A DNA stretch of 64,000 bases from Pseudomonadota bacterium. Its GTDB lineage: Bacteria; Pseudomonadota; Gammaproteobacteria; Xanthomonadales; Xanthomonadaceae. Every line of letters starts with the position of its first letter. The stretch's first letter is position 1. Both the position numbers and the translations under genes were made by a program. This document shows, in pieces, positions 25,596 to 34,683 of this stretch. The notes under the pieces were generated by a model that saw only the letters and a list, made by a program, of their open reading frames with translations, was not told the DNA's origin and ran no database searches. Location: the NCBI GenBank assembly GCA_018242485.1, contig JAFEBV010000017.1:62001-126000 (forward strand), given 5' to 3'.

Positions 25596-26498
25596 TCAGC
25601 CGAAGCGGCGCTTGAGCACCGCGGCAAATCGCGCGGCGGCGTCCGGATCGTGATCGAGAAATACGGATGGCTCGACCAGTTCCAGTTCCAGCACGCAGGG
25701 GCTGCCGTCCTCCGTGCGGATCAGATCCACCCGCGCGTAAGCCAGCGGGTAGGCGCTGTCCACCAGATCGGGCAGGGCGGCAATCACGCGATCGGCCAGC
25801 GCGCGCTCGTCGGCGCCGGGCGTGCGCGGGCTGATGTGTTCGGCAGCGAACAGGGCGCGGGTGGGGTCGGTATCGGCGTGCAGCAACGGGCCTTTGCGGA
25901 TGGCGTGGCTGAACTGGCCATCGAAATACATCAGCGCGGTTTCGCCCGCGACATCCACCGCCGGCAGATAGGGTTGCAGCAGCGCGCCGCGACCGGCAGC
26001 GAGCAATCCGTGCAGGTGCTCGCGCATCGCCGCCTGCGCCGTGTGGCGGTGTCGGCGCGCATCGCGCGAGCCCGCGCCGACGGTTGGCTTGATGACGATT
26101 TCAACGGCCTGCGGATGCGCGGCGAGAAACTCCGCGCAAATCGCATCGGCATCGTCGCCGGGCAGGGCGAAGTCGCTGGGCACGATCGGGATGCCCAGCG
26201 CCTCGAGTTGCCCGAGGTAGCGCTTGTCGGTGTTCCAGCGCACCACGTCCAGTGGATTGAGCAGGCGCGTGATGTCGGCGACGCGTTCGCACCAGCGCAT
26301 GAACTCGGCGTGGCGCGTGGTGTAATCCCAGGTCGAGCGCAGCAAGACGAGGTCATAGCGCCGCCACGACACCGTCGGGTCGTCCCAGGCGCGCGCGTCC
26401 GCCGCCACGCCGGCGGCGTGCAGGGCGCGCAGCAGCGGCGGCATGTCCTCGTCGAGAGCGTGCGCGGCGACGGCGGTAGCGAGGGCGATGCGCGGCAT
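25596..26498 (-). CDS. ATP-grasp family protein, glutathione-synthetase-like, substrate unknown
   Basis: A 300-residue protein. The N-terminal domain reads MPRIALATAVAAHALDEDMP and then DLVLLRSTWDYT. The central ATP-grasp region has NTDKRYLGQLEALGIPIVPS, EIVIKPTVGAGSRD (ATP-binding lysine in IVIKP) and LLQPYLPAV. The end has YARVDLIRTEDGSPCVLELELVEPSVFL, with the acidic metal ligands expected in this fold. Similar proteins include DcsG of cycloserine biosynthesis and many uncharacterised xanthomonad proteins; the substrate cannot be inferred. The start at 26498 was chosen because the longer frame adds an unlikely Arg/Cys-rich leader. It stands alone. Confidence 0.75.
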   Translation of the reverse strand: MPRIALATAVAAHALDEDMPPLLRALHAAGVAADARAWDDPTVSWRRYDLVLLRSTWDYTTRHAEFMRWCERVADITRLLNPLDVVRWNTDKRYLGQLEALGIPIVPSDFALPGDDADAICAEFLAAHPQAVEIVIKPTVGAGSRDARRHRHTAQAAMREHLHGLLAAGRGALLQPYLPAVDVAGETALMYFDGQFSHAIRKGPLLHADTDPTRALFAAEHISPRTPGADERALADRVIAALPDLVDSAYPLAYARVDLIRTEDGSPCVLELELVEPSVFLDHDPDAAARFAAVLKRRFG

Positions 26499-26570
26499 GA
26501 CGTCAGTGTCGCATGCGCACGCGGGTGGCGCAGCGCGCCGCTGCAATGCGAGAGGCCAGATTGATGCCCA

Positions 26571-26602
26571 AAAAGAAACCCCGGCGTGGAGCCGGGGTTT
26601 CG
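26571..26602 (-). terminator. Rho-independent terminator of the S53 peptidase gene
   Basis: On the minus strand the sequence is GAAACCCCGGCTCCACGCC followed by GGGGTTTC and a CTTTTTGGG tail. The stem AAACCCCGGC/GCCGGGGTTT is perfect and a T-run follows on the minus strand. It lies about 30 bases past the peptidase stop at 26631. Confidence 0.9.
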
Positions 26603-26630
26603 TGGGAATTACCAGTGCTGCCTCAGCGCA

Positions 26631-28538
26631 TTACCACCATGCCGAACTGCTGGAGCTGCTGGAGTTGCTGGTGACCGTCACCGACTGGGTCGAGCTGGCG
26701 GTCTGGCCGCCGCTGTCGGTCACGGTCTCCGTCACGCTGTAGGTGCCGGCCGCGCCGTAGGTGTAGCTCGGATTCTGCGAGGTCGAGGTGCCGCCATCGC
26801 CGAACGTCCACGAGTAACTGGTGATGGTGCCGCCCTGATCGCTCGAGCTGTCGGTGAAGTTGGCGGTCAAACCGCTGGTGGTGTCGCTGAAGTTCGAGGT
26901 CGGCGTGGTCGTGCTGCCGCCACCGCCACCGCCGCCACCGCTGCTGCCGCCGAGGCTGGACACCATGTTGCTCAGGATGATGCTGCCCCAGCCGGTAGCG
27001 AGGTCGAAGCCCGGGCCAGCGGACTCGCCACCGTTGTTGCCCGAGGTGATGTCATGGAACGCGGAAGACGGCAGACCATAGATGAGCGGAGCGGCGAAGC
27101 CGACACTGGTGCCCTTGGTGGCGATCACGCGCGCCCATTCGGCGGAGAACAACGGTGCCGCGAGGCTGGTGCCGCCGATCTGCTGGCTGGCACCGCTGAC
27201 GATCACCATCGCGCCCGAGTTCGGGTCGGCATCGAAGGCCACGTCGGCCACGCAACGGTACGAACCGCTGCACACCGAGTTTTGCCAGCTCGGCTTGGGC
27301 TCGTACTTGGACGGCGAACCGCCCGACTTGCTCCACACCGTCTCGCTGTTCCACGTCGCGTTGGAACCCGTCGAAGCATCCAGGGTGGTGCCGGCCACGG
27401 CGACCACGTACTGCGAGTTGGCCGGCCAGCTCGGGGTGGTGCCGCCGTTGCCGCACTCGTCCGCGCCGGAGTCGCCGGTGGAGATCGAGAAGGTCTGGCC
27501 CTGCGCCACGCCCTGCGAGAATGCCTGATCGGATGCGTTGGCGCTGGCGCCTTGCGAGGAGGTTTCGCAACCGCCGATCGAGACGTTGATGATCTTGGCG
27601 GCATTGGCCGACACGATCGTGTTGAAGTTGTCGATCATGTCCTGATCGGTCAACTGCGGAGTCTGGTACAGGATGAGCTTGCCGACCGCGCCGCCGCCCA
27701 TGCCGACGATGTCCTGGCTGTCCAGATCCCATTCGCCGATGCCGCTGGTGTCGGTGCCCTTGCCGTCGGTATCGACTTCCTGCGTGGTCACCGAAGCCAG
27801 ACCGTTCTGCGAGGTGAATTGGTTCAGATCCTGCAGGGTCTGCGACAGGTCGCCCTGGGTGAAGATGCCCACGGTCACGCCGGCGGCGGTCGCCGTGTTG
27901 CCGGCGCCGTAGATCGACGGGAAGTCGGTCGGGTTGTGGCCGGTGACGGCCATCGTGTGCACGCCGGAATTCCGATGGGCGATGCGGAAGAAGGTGTGCG
28001 CCTGATTCACCGTCTGCAGGCCGACCACGCCCAGCACGTTGTTCTGCTGCGACGATGGGATGCGCGCTTCGATGGTATTGCCGTAGGCGATGCGGCCGTC
28101 GTGCGTGCGCACCTGCATCATCGTCGTGTAGAATGAGCGGTTCACCTGCCCGGCGTTGCCGGTGGCCGAGACCAGCAGGTGGTTCGGGGCAACGACGATG
28201 TTGCTGAAGCCCTGACCCTTCAACCAGCCGACGACGGAATTGACCTGTGCCTGCGTCGGCGCGTGCTTGGCCATGAACTGCGCCGTGGTCATCGGCTTGT
28301 TCTTGTGCTGCTTCAGGCCGGTGATGAAAGTGTCCAGGCCGGCGCGGTCGCGCATCTTCAGCGACACGCTGAAACGGATGCTGTGGTTCTGCGCGAGCGC
28401 GCCCATCACGGCGTCGCCGTGGTGCATGAAGGTGGGATGGGCGACGACCATCAACGAGTCGGCGGCGTTGGCCGAACCGAACGCGAACATCGCTGCCGTG
28501 CAGGCCAGTGCGAGTGACGACTTGCGAAGCATGTTCAT
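26631..28538 (-). CDS. Secreted S53 (sedolisin/pseudomonalisin) peptidase with a PKD domain
   Basis: A 635-residue exported protease. A signal peptide occupies about residues 1-26 (MNMLRKSSLALACTAAMFAF ending SANAAD). The pro-domain (about 27-215) contains RFSVSLKMRDRAGLDTF. The catalytic domain holds the sedolisin Glu-Asp pair E269 and D273 (GEWDLD), oxyanion aspartate D356 (STGDSGADE) and nucleophile S458 in GGTSLAAP. A calcium-site motif GFDLATGWGS follows. A glycine-rich linker leads to a PKD domain (SYSWTFGDGGTSTSQNPSYTY... GTYSVTETVTD) and a Ser-rich tail. Family members act at acidic pH after removal of the pro-domain. The start at 28538 places the signal peptide at the N terminus; the longer frame adds 61 Arg-rich residues. 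No partner genes are adjacent. Confidence 0.92.
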   Translation of the reverse strand: MNMLRKSSLALACTAAMFAFGSANAADSLMVVAHPTFMHHGDAVMGALAQNHSIRFSVSLKMRDRAGLDTFITGLKQHKNKPMTTAQFMAKHAPTQAQVNSVVGWLKGQGFSNIVVAPNHLLVSATGNAGQVNRSFYTTMMQVRTHDGRIAYGNTIEARIPSSQQNNVLGVVGLQTVNQAHTFFRIAHRNSGVHTMAVTGHNPTDFPSIYGAGNTATAAGVTVGIFTQGDLSQTLQDLNQFTSQNGLASVTTQEVDTDGKGTDTSGIGEWDLDSQDIVGMGGGAVGKLILYQTPQLTDQDMIDNFNTIVSANAAKIINVSIGGCETSSQGASANASDQAFSQGVAQGQTFSISTGDSGADECGNGGTTPSWPANSQYVVAVAGTTLDASTGSNATWNSETVWSKSGGSPSKYEPKPSWQNSVCSGSYRCVADVAFDADPNSGAMVIVSGASQQIGGTSLAAPLFSAEWARVIATKGTSVGFAAPLIYGLPSSAFHDITSGNNGGESAGPGFDLATGWGSIILSNMVSSLGGSSGGGGGGGGSTTTPTSNFSDTTSGLTANFTDSSSDQGGTITSYSWTFGDGGTSTSQNPSYTYGAAGTYSVTETVTDSGGQTASSTQSVTVTSNSSSSSSSAWW

Positions 28539-28796
28539 TGTGAGGAGCCCCGATTGGCGAATGTGGAGTGCTGATTGGATACCGCGCCGTCTGTTGGCGC
28601 TGGTGTTGCGTCGGCATTGCGGCGGCGGCGTCGTCGAACGGTGTGCTGCCTGACGGCGACCCCGTCGTGCTACCCGGCGCTGCCACATGCCGCGATCCGA
28701 GGGGCCGATCCCGCGCCGCATTCGCGGTGGTTCATGCGAACGCAGCGAACCTACGCGGGAGATTCTTGGCGTGGCGATGAAATTTTGTTCATGCCA

Positions 28797-28811
28797 TGAC
28801 GCGATGCGTCA
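28797..28811. promoter_or_regulatory. Palindromic operator candidate, copy 1
   Basis: TGACGC-GAT-GCGTCA is a perfect inverted repeat. A second copy with one changed base lies 197 bases away at 28994-29008. The bases around both copies also match (CATGAxGCGATGCGTCAA). Confidence 0.5.
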
Positions 28812-28993
28812 AATTCATGCATTCGAATCGTGTTGTGGGGCATCGAAACCGAGACCGCGAAGCAGGCCAGCGACGTGCGGCATCGATTCCACACATGTGA
28901 ATCAAGGCTTCACAGAAGCAGTGCAATGATTCCATGTGACAAGTACTGCGTCATGGCGATTCCCGAATGCCGGATGGGCGAATTCACGATGCA

Positions 28994-29008
28994 TGATGCG
29001 ATGCGTCA
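28994..29008. promoter_or_regulatory. Palindromic operator candidate, copy 2
   Basis: TGATGC-GAT-GCGTCA differs from copy 1 at one position, giving a single G-T type mismatch in the arm. It lies 272 bases before the aceE start and 456 bases before the peptidase start. Confidence 0.5.
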
Positions 29009-29279
29009 ATACCGGGCGAAATGCCAGGGCGGGTTTCACCAGGTTTTCGCGCGCCATTCGGCAAAACGCGCAAACCGGTCACGGTTTCGTTGTTAATTCC
29101 GTCTCAAAAGCGCGGTTCGTGATCCGGTGGGCGCAACGGCGGTCGCACACATCCGCTTCGGGTGTTTTTGGCGCGCCGGCAGCCACCAACGCGGCGTCCG
29201 CAGACGGCGTCCGCCCTGCGCTAAACTGGCCATACCTATGGGCAGCACCGGCGCGGGCCGCCGCGCGACGGAGGACAGC

Positions 29280-32015
29280 ATGATCCAGCACAACGACAGT
29301 GTGCATGAGGCACCCGATCCCGACATCGACCCGGCCGAGACCGCCGAATGGATGGAGTCGATCAAGGCCGTGGTGCAGGCCGATGGCGGTGCGCGCGCGC
29401 ACTACCTGATCGAGCGCGTGGCCGACGAGGCGCGCCGCGAAGGCGCGGAGATCCCGTTCTCGCCGACCACCGCCTACGTCAACACCATCGCCCCGCAGAA
29501 CGAGGCGCGGATGCCCGGCGATCCGGCGATGGAGTGGAAGATCCGCTGCCTGATCCGCTGGAACGCGATGGCGATGATCGCCCGCACCAACCGCAAGCCC
29601 GGCAGCCTCGGCGGACACATCGCCAGCTTCGCGTCCTCGGCCACGCTGTACGACGTGGGCTTCAACCATTTCTGGCGCGCGCCCAGCGCCGAGCATCCGG
29701 GCGACCTGATCTGCTATCAGGGCCATTCCAGCCCCGGCCTGTATGCGCGTTCGTTCCTCGAAGGACGCATCTCCGCCGAGCGGCTCGACTATCTGCGCAT
29801 GGAGGCCTCGCATCCCGGCCTCGGCCTGCCCTCGTATCCGCATCCGTGGCTGATGCCCGACTACTGGCAGGTGCCGACGGTGTCGATGGGCCTGGGGCCG
29901 ATCCAGGCGATCTATCAGGCGCAGTTCATGAAGTACCTCGAAGCGCGCAAGCTGGCGCCGGTGAGCGACCGCAAGGTGTGGTGCTTCATGGGCGACGGCG
30001 AGTGCGACGAGCCCGAGTCGCTGGGCGCGATCTCGCTGGCCGGGCGCGAGAACCTCGACAACCTGATCTTCGTCATCAACTGCAACCTGCAACGCCTCGA
30101 CGGCCCGGTGCGCGGCAACGGCAAGATCATCCAGGAACTCGAGGGCGTGTTCCGTGGCGCCGGCTGGAACGTCATCAAGGTGATCTGGGGCAGCTACTGG
30201 GATCCGCTGATCGCGCAGGATCACCAAGGCGTGCTGCGCAAGCTGTTCATGGAAACCCTCGACGGCGAATATCAGGCCTGCAAGGCCTTCGGTGGCGCCT
30301 ACACGCGCGAGCATTTCTTCGGCAAGTATCCGGAAACCGCGGCGATGGTCGCCAACCTGTCCGACGACGACGTGTGGCGGCTGAACCGCGGCGGCCACGA
30401 TCCGCACAAGGTGTACGCCGCCTACCACGCGGCGGTGCACACCCGCGGCATGCCCACGGTGATCCTCGCCAAGACGGTGAAGGGTTACGGCATGGGCGCG
30501 GCCGGCGAGTCGATGAATATCGCCCATCAGGCCAAGAAGATGGACGATGCAGCGGTGCGCGCGTTCCGCGACCGCTTCCGCATCCCGGTGCCGGACGAAC
30601 AGTTGCACGAGGTGCCGTATTACAACCCCGGCAAGGATTCGCCGGAAGTGCAGTACATGCTCGAACGCCGACGCGAACTGGGCGGCTTCCTGCCCGCGCG
30701 GCGGACGAAATCCACCGCCGCGTTGCCGGCCCCCGATCTGGGCGCCTTCGAGGCCATCACCAAGGGCACCGGCGAGCGCGAGATCTCCACCACCATGGCG
30801 ATCGTGCGCGGCATGAACTTGCTGCTGCGCGACAAGGACATCGCCCCGCATGTGGTGCCGATCGTGGTCGACGAGGCGCGCACCTTCGGCATGGAGGGGT
30901 TGTTCCGGCAGATCGGCATCTACGCGCCGGGCGGGCAGAAGTACAAGCCGCAGGATTCCAGCCAGTTGCTGTACTACCGCGAGGCCGAGGACGGGCAGGT
31001 GTTGCAGCAGGGCATCAGCGAGGCCGGCGGCATGTCCTCGTGGATCGCCGCGGGCACCAGCTATTCGGTGACCGACCAGCCGATGCTGCCGTTCTACATC
31101 TTCTATTCGTGCTTCGGTTTCCGCCGCATCGGCGACTTGATCTGGGCCGCCGGCGACCAGCGCGCACGCGGCTTCCTGCTCGGCGCCACCGCCGGCCGCA
31201 GTTTCGCCGGCGAGGGCTTGCAGCATGCCGACGGCGATTCGATGCTCGCCGCCAGCGTGGTGCCCAACTGCCGATCCTACGATCCGACTTGGTCCTACGA
31301 GGTGGCGGTGATCTTGCGCGACGGCGTGCGTCGCATGCTGCACGAGCAGGAGGACGTGTTCTATTACGTCACCGCGATGAACGAGAACTACGCCCACCCC
31401 GACATGCCGGCCGGCTGCGAGGACGGCATCGTCAAGGGCATGTATTTGTTCAAGGACTCGGGACTCGGGACGCGGGACTCGGAAAAAGCCAAAGTCAAGA
31501 AAAACAACGTGCCGCGGGTGCAGTTGCTCGGCTGCGGCGTGGTGCTGCGCGAGGCGCTCAAGGCCGCCGAAATGCTGGATCGGGAGTTTGGCGTCAAGGC
31601 CGATGTGTGGTCGTGCCCGAGTTTCACCGAACTGGCGCGCGATGGCATCGACGCCGAGCGCTGGAATCGCCTGCATCCGGATCCGGCCAGGCAGCGCGTG
31701 GCCTACGTCGCGCAATGTCTTGCCGAGTACCCCGGCCCGGTGGTCGCCGCCACCGACTACGTGCGCGCCTTCGCCGACCAGATCCGCGCCTACATCCCGC
31801 ACGGGCGGCGCTACACCGTGCTGGGTACCGACGGCTACGGGCGTTCGGATACCCGCGTCAACCTGCTGGAGTTCTTCGAGGTCGATCGCAATTACATCGC
31901 GCAGGCGGCGATCGCCGCGCTGGCGGCCGACGGCAAGATGAGCGCCAGCGATGTCGCGCGGGCGATCAAGATCTTCGGCATCGACGCCGGCAAGGCCAAC
32001 CCGCTGTGGTCGTGA
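29280..32015 (+). CDS. aceE: Pyruvate dehydrogenase E1 component, homodimeric type
   Basis: A 911-residue thiamine-diphosphate enzyme that decarboxylates pyruvate and acetylates lipoyl-E2. The ThDP motif starts GDGECDEPES at residue 238 and runs to VINCNLQRLDGPVRGN. Other family marks are GGHIASFASSATLY near 110, ICYQGHSSPGLYARSF and DSLMLAA-like GDSMLAASVVPNC. The length is close to the E. coli enzyme. E2 and E3 genes are not in the window. The start at 29280 is set by GGAGGAC just upstream; ATG at 29238 lacks such a site. Between GMYLF and VQLLG there is an extra segment (DSGLGTRDS at 726-734 and a Lys/Asn-rich follow-on) encoded by a heptamer repeat and absent from E. coli AceE as I recall it. 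Confidence 0.95.
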   Translation: MIQHNDSVHEAPDPDIDPAETAEWMESIKAVVQADGGARAHYLIERVADEARREGAEIPFSPTTAYVNTIAPQNEARMPGDPAMEWKIRCLIRWNAMAMIARTNRKPGSLGGHIASFASSATLYDVGFNHFWRAPSAEHPGDLICYQGHSSPGLYARSFLEGRISAERLDYLRMEASHPGLGLPSYPHPWLMPDYWQVPTVSMGLGPIQAIYQAQFMKYLEARKLAPVSDRKVWCFMGDGECDEPESLGAISLAGRENLDNLIFVINCNLQRLDGPVRGNGKIIQELEGVFRGAGWNVIKVIWGSYWDPLIAQDHQGVLRKLFMETLDGEYQACKAFGGAYTREHFFGKYPETAAMVANLSDDDVWRLNRGGHDPHKVYAAYHAAVHTRGMPTVILAKTVKGYGMGAAGESMNIAHQAKKMDDAAVRAFRDRFRIPVPDEQLHEVPYYNPGKDSPEVQYMLERRRELGGFLPARRTKSTAALPAPDLGAFEAITKGTGEREISTTMAIVRGMNLLLRDKDIAPHVVPIVVDEARTFGMEGLFRQIGIYAPGGQKYKPQDSSQLLYYREAEDGQVLQQGISEAGGMSSWIAAGTSYSVTDQPMLPFYIFYSCFGFRRIGDLIWAAGDQRARGFLLGATAGRSFAGEGLQHADGDSMLAASVVPNCRSYDPTWSYEVAVILRDGVRRMLHEQEDVFYYVTAMNENYAHPDMPAGCEDGIVKGMYLFKDSGLGTRDSEKAKVKKNNVPRVQLLGCGVVLREALKAAEMLDREFGVKADVWSCPSFTELARDGIDAERWNRLHPDPARQRVAYVAQCLAEYPGPVVAATDYVRAFADQIRAYIPHGRRYTVLGTDGYGRSDTRVNLLEFFEVDRNYIAQAAIAALAADGKMSASDVARAIKIFGIDAGKANPLWS
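31455..31482 (+). repeat. Four heptamer repeats inside aceE
   Basis: GACTCGG GACTCGG GACGCGG GACTCGG run without interruption in the coding sequence. The same heptamer style (gaatcgg/ccgattc) is found between genes at 1538-1588. The array encodes DSGLGTRDS plus part of the following codon. Confidence 0.85.
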
Positions 32016-32067
32016 GGAAGACGGCGGCACTGCGGTCGCCGGTCGGCCGCAGCGATGGTTTTCACCG

Positions 32068-32805
32068 ATGATCGAGGTCGCGGGGCTGGGCAAGCGCTAC
32101 GGCGACTTCACCGCGGTGGACGACCTGTCGTTCACCGTCGCCGCAGGGCAGGTGCTGGGATTGGTCGGGCCCAACGGTGCCGGCAAGACGACCACCCTGC
32201 GCTGCCTGTGCGGGATCATCCCGGCCACCTTCGGTAGCGCACGCATTGGCGGCATCGACATCGCCGCCGACCCGGTCGGCGCCAAGCGCCAGCTCGCCTT
32301 CATCCCCGACGAGCCGCGCTTGTTCGACCACCTCACCGTCGAGCAGCACCTGAACTTCGTCGCCCGCCTGTACGCCGTGGCCGACTGGCGCGAGCGCGCG
32401 CAGCCGTTGCTCGACGAACTGGAGATGGGCGACAAGCGCAAGCTGCTGCCGGCGGAACTGTCGCGCGGGATGAAGCAGAAGCTCGCCATCGCCTGCGGCC
32501 TGCTGCACGGCCCGCGCGCGGTGATCCTCGACGAACCGCTGACCGGGCTGGATCCGCACGGCATCCGGCGTATGAAGGATTCCATGCGCCGGCTGGCGCG
32601 CGATGGCGCGGCGATCATCTTGAGCTCGCACCTGCTGGATCTGGTCGGAGAGGTCTGCACCCATCTGCTGATCCTCAAGAACGGCCGCAAGGTCGTGGAT
32701 GGATCGGTGGCCGAGGTGCGCGCGCGTTTTGCCGCCGATGCCGATGCCAGCCTCGAGGATGTGTTCTTCGCCGCCACCGACGACGGGCAACCCTCGCGCG
32801 CATGA
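32068..32805 (+). CDS. ABC transporter ATP-binding protein (exporter type)
   Basis: A 245-residue single ABC ATPase. Walker A is GPNGAGKTT at residues 34-42, the signature is LSRGMKQKL at 131-139 and Walker B is AVILDEPLTGLDP from 151; the H-loop is LSSHLLD. This CcmA/NatA-like pattern is typical of exporters paired with an ABC-2 type permease, whose gene overlaps the stop here by four bases. The gene starts 52 bases after aceE. The substrate is unknown. Confidence 0.9.
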   Translation: MIEVAGLGKRYGDFTAVDDLSFTVAAGQVLGLVGPNGAGKTTTLRCLCGIIPATFGSARIGGIDIAADPVGAKRQLAFIPDEPRLFDHLTVEQHLNFVARLYAVADWRERAQPLLDELEMGDKRKLLPAELSRGMKQKLAIACGLLHGPRAVILDEPLTGLDPHGIRRMKDSMRRLARDGAAIILSSHLLDLVGEVCTHLLILKNGRKVVDGSVAEVRARFAADADASLEDVFFAATDDGQPSRA

Positions 32806-34601
32806 ACGCGGCGAGTCCGGCTGCACTGCGCAGCGGGCGGCCGCACGCGGCCGCGGCGCTGCTCTGGCTGCACGCGATGTCGCTGTACAACAACCTGCGC
32901 CAGCGCCTGCTGCGGCTGCGCCAACCCAAGTATCTGTTCGGCGCGCTGGCCGCGCTGGCTTATTTCTACCTCATCTTCGGCCGCCGGCTGGGACAGGATC
33001 ATCACCCGAACACGGCGCACACGGTCTTCGCGCTGACCGCTGCGCAGTCGGTCGGACTGGGCGCGCTGGCGGCCACGGCCGTGGCCCTGTTGACGCTGGC
33101 CATCTGGTTGTTCGCCGACGGCCGCGCGCGACTGGCGTTCAGCGAGGCCGAGATCGCCTTCCTGTTCCCCGCGCCGCTCACCCGCACCACCCTGATCCAT
33201 TACGCCCTGCTGCGCGCGCAACTGGGCATCGCCTTCTCGGCCCTGTTGCTGAGTATCGTGCTCCATCGCGGCAGTGCGCTGGGGATTCACCGGCTGCATT
33301 TCGCGATCGGTTACTGGCTGCTGATGTCGATGGGCCAGTTGCACGAACTGGGTGCCGCATTCACCCGCGAGCGTCTGCTGGATCTGGGCCTGCGCCCGTG
33401 GCGACGCCGCGCGCTGGTGGCCACGCTGGCGGTGCTGTTGGCTTTGATCTGCTGGTGGCCGCTGCGCGGCGTGCTGCATCTTCCGGAAACCGCCGTGCTG
33501 GCCGATCCGCCGGCGCTGTTGCACTGGTTCGACGGCATCGCCGGTACCGCGCCACTGAGTTGGCTGTTGACGCCATTCCGCTGGGCGGTGGCGCCGCTGT
33601 TCGCAACCGAGGCGAGCGCTTTCTGGCTGGCGCTGCTGCCGGCATTGGGTCTGCTGATCGCGCATTACCTGTGGGTGGTGCGCGCGCAGGTGTCGTTCGA
33701 GGACGCCTCGCTGGCCTTCGCCCGTCGCCGCGCCGAGCGGCTGGCGGCCCTGCGTGCCGGCAACCTGCGCGAACGCAAGCCGACGAAGCCGCGTGGCGAA
33801 CCGTTCCGGTTGGTTGGGTCGGGCTTCGCGCCGATCGCCTTTCTATGGAAGGGATTGATCGCGATGGGCGGTTTCTACCGCCTGCGCAGCTTCGTCATCG
33901 CTTGCGTGGCGGCCTATGCGCTGTGCCGTTGGCTCGCCGCCGACCCGGCGCGGCAACCGGTACTGATCATCGTGGGCACGCTCGTGGCCATGCTGGGCGC
34001 GTGGTTGTTGCTGCTCGCGCCGATGCTGTTCAGCAACCGCCTGCGTGGCAGTTTGCAGACCCTGGACATTCTCAAGTCCGCGCCACTGCCGGGCTGGCAG
34101 ATCGCGCTGGGCGAGGTGCTCGCGCCGTGGGTGGTGATGAGTTGCTTGTGCTGGTTGTTGTTGCTGGTTGGCGTGCAAGCCGGGCTGCACGGAGCGGAGC
34201 ACACGGTGCTGGCCCCGAATCTGCTGCTGGCCGCTGCCGTGGGTATGGGGCTGCTGGCTCCGTTGTTGTGCGGGTTGATGCTGTGCCTGCCGTTCGCCGG
34301 CATGCTGTATTTCCCCGCATGGAGCGGCAGCGGCACGGCGGGCGGGCGCGGATTCGAGGTGATGGGCCAGCGCCTGATCCTGATGGGCGGCTACATGGTG
34401 GCGATGGTGTTGGCCATGCTGCCGGTGGCGCTGCCGGGTGGCCTGGTCTGGCTGCTCGGCGAGCGCTTCGGCAGCCCGCAGGTCGGTGCGCTGCTGGCGG
34501 GGCTGAGCGGCGCGGGCGTGCTGGTCTTCGAACTGGTGCTGGCCTTCGACCTGCTGGGTCGGCGCATCGATGCCTTCGACGTGTCGCAGGAATTGCGTTA
34601 G
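32802..34601 (+). CDS. Large ABC transporter permease (putative exporter)
   Basis: A 599-residue membrane protein with about ten to twelve hydrophobic segments grouped in two halves (around 45-65, 85-110, 140-165, 195-225, then 350-400, 440-490, 500-530, 545-590). Between the halves lies a basic cytoplasmic loop (LAFARRRAERLAALRAGN). The N-terminal SLYNNLRQRLLRLRQPKYLFG and FLFPAPLTRTTLIHYALLRAQ motifs are those of putative ABC exporters found beside a CcmA-like ATPase. The ATG overlaps the ATPase stop (ATGA). The cargo is not predictable. Confidence 0.8.
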   Translation: MNAASPAALRSGRPHAAAALLWLHAMSLYNNLRQRLLRLRQPKYLFGALAALAYFYLIFGRRLGQDHHPNTAHTVFALTAAQSVGLGALAATAVALLTLAIWLFADGRARLAFSEAEIAFLFPAPLTRTTLIHYALLRAQLGIAFSALLLSIVLHRGSALGIHRLHFAIGYWLLMSMGQLHELGAAFTRERLLDLGLRPWRRRALVATLAVLLALICWWPLRGVLHLPETAVLADPPALLHWFDGIAGTAPLSWLLTPFRWAVAPLFATEASAFWLALLPALGLLIAHYLWVVRAQVSFEDASLAFARRRAERLAALRAGNLRERKPTKPRGEPFRLVGSGFAPIAFLWKGLIAMGGFYRLRSFVIACVAAYALCRWLAADPARQPVLIIVGTLVAMLGAWLLLLAPMLFSNRLRGSLQTLDILKSAPLPGWQIALGEVLAPWVVMSCLCWLLLLVGVQAGLHGAEHTVLAPNLLLAAAVGMGLLAPLLCGLMLCLPFAGMLYFPAWSGSGTAGGRGFEVMGQRLILMGGYMVAMVLAMLPVALPGGLVWLLGERFGSPQVGALLAGLSGAGVLVFELVLAFDLLGRRIDAFDVSQELR

Positions 34602-34683
34602 ATCGGCGCCAGTTCGGCGAGCGCGTAGCGTCAGGGCAGGCGTCGGGAGTCCGGCGTAGACTCCAAGCCCACAGGGGGCTTGG

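Larger units (their letters stand above)
28539..29279. other. Long intergenic region upstream of the peptidase and aceE
   Basis: This 741-base gap between divergent genes is less GC-rich than its surroundings from about 28780 to 29100. Open frames at 28687-28929 and 28830-29096 lack ribosome sites and show no family resemblance, so I treat the stretch as regulatory. It contains two copies of a 15-base palindrome (28797-28811 and 28994-29008). The aceE ribosome site GGAGGAC is at 29269-29275. Confidence 0.5.

Noticed and set aside
28687..29096. Two small plus-strand open frames upstream of aceE
   Set aside because: No ribosome binding site and no recognisable motif; they overlap each other and contain the palindromic sites.
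29079..32093. 1004-codon minus-strand open frame over aceE
   Set aside because: The plus-strand frame encodes pyruvate dehydrogenase E1 beyond doubt. The antisense frame is rich in His/Arg/Ala without domains.
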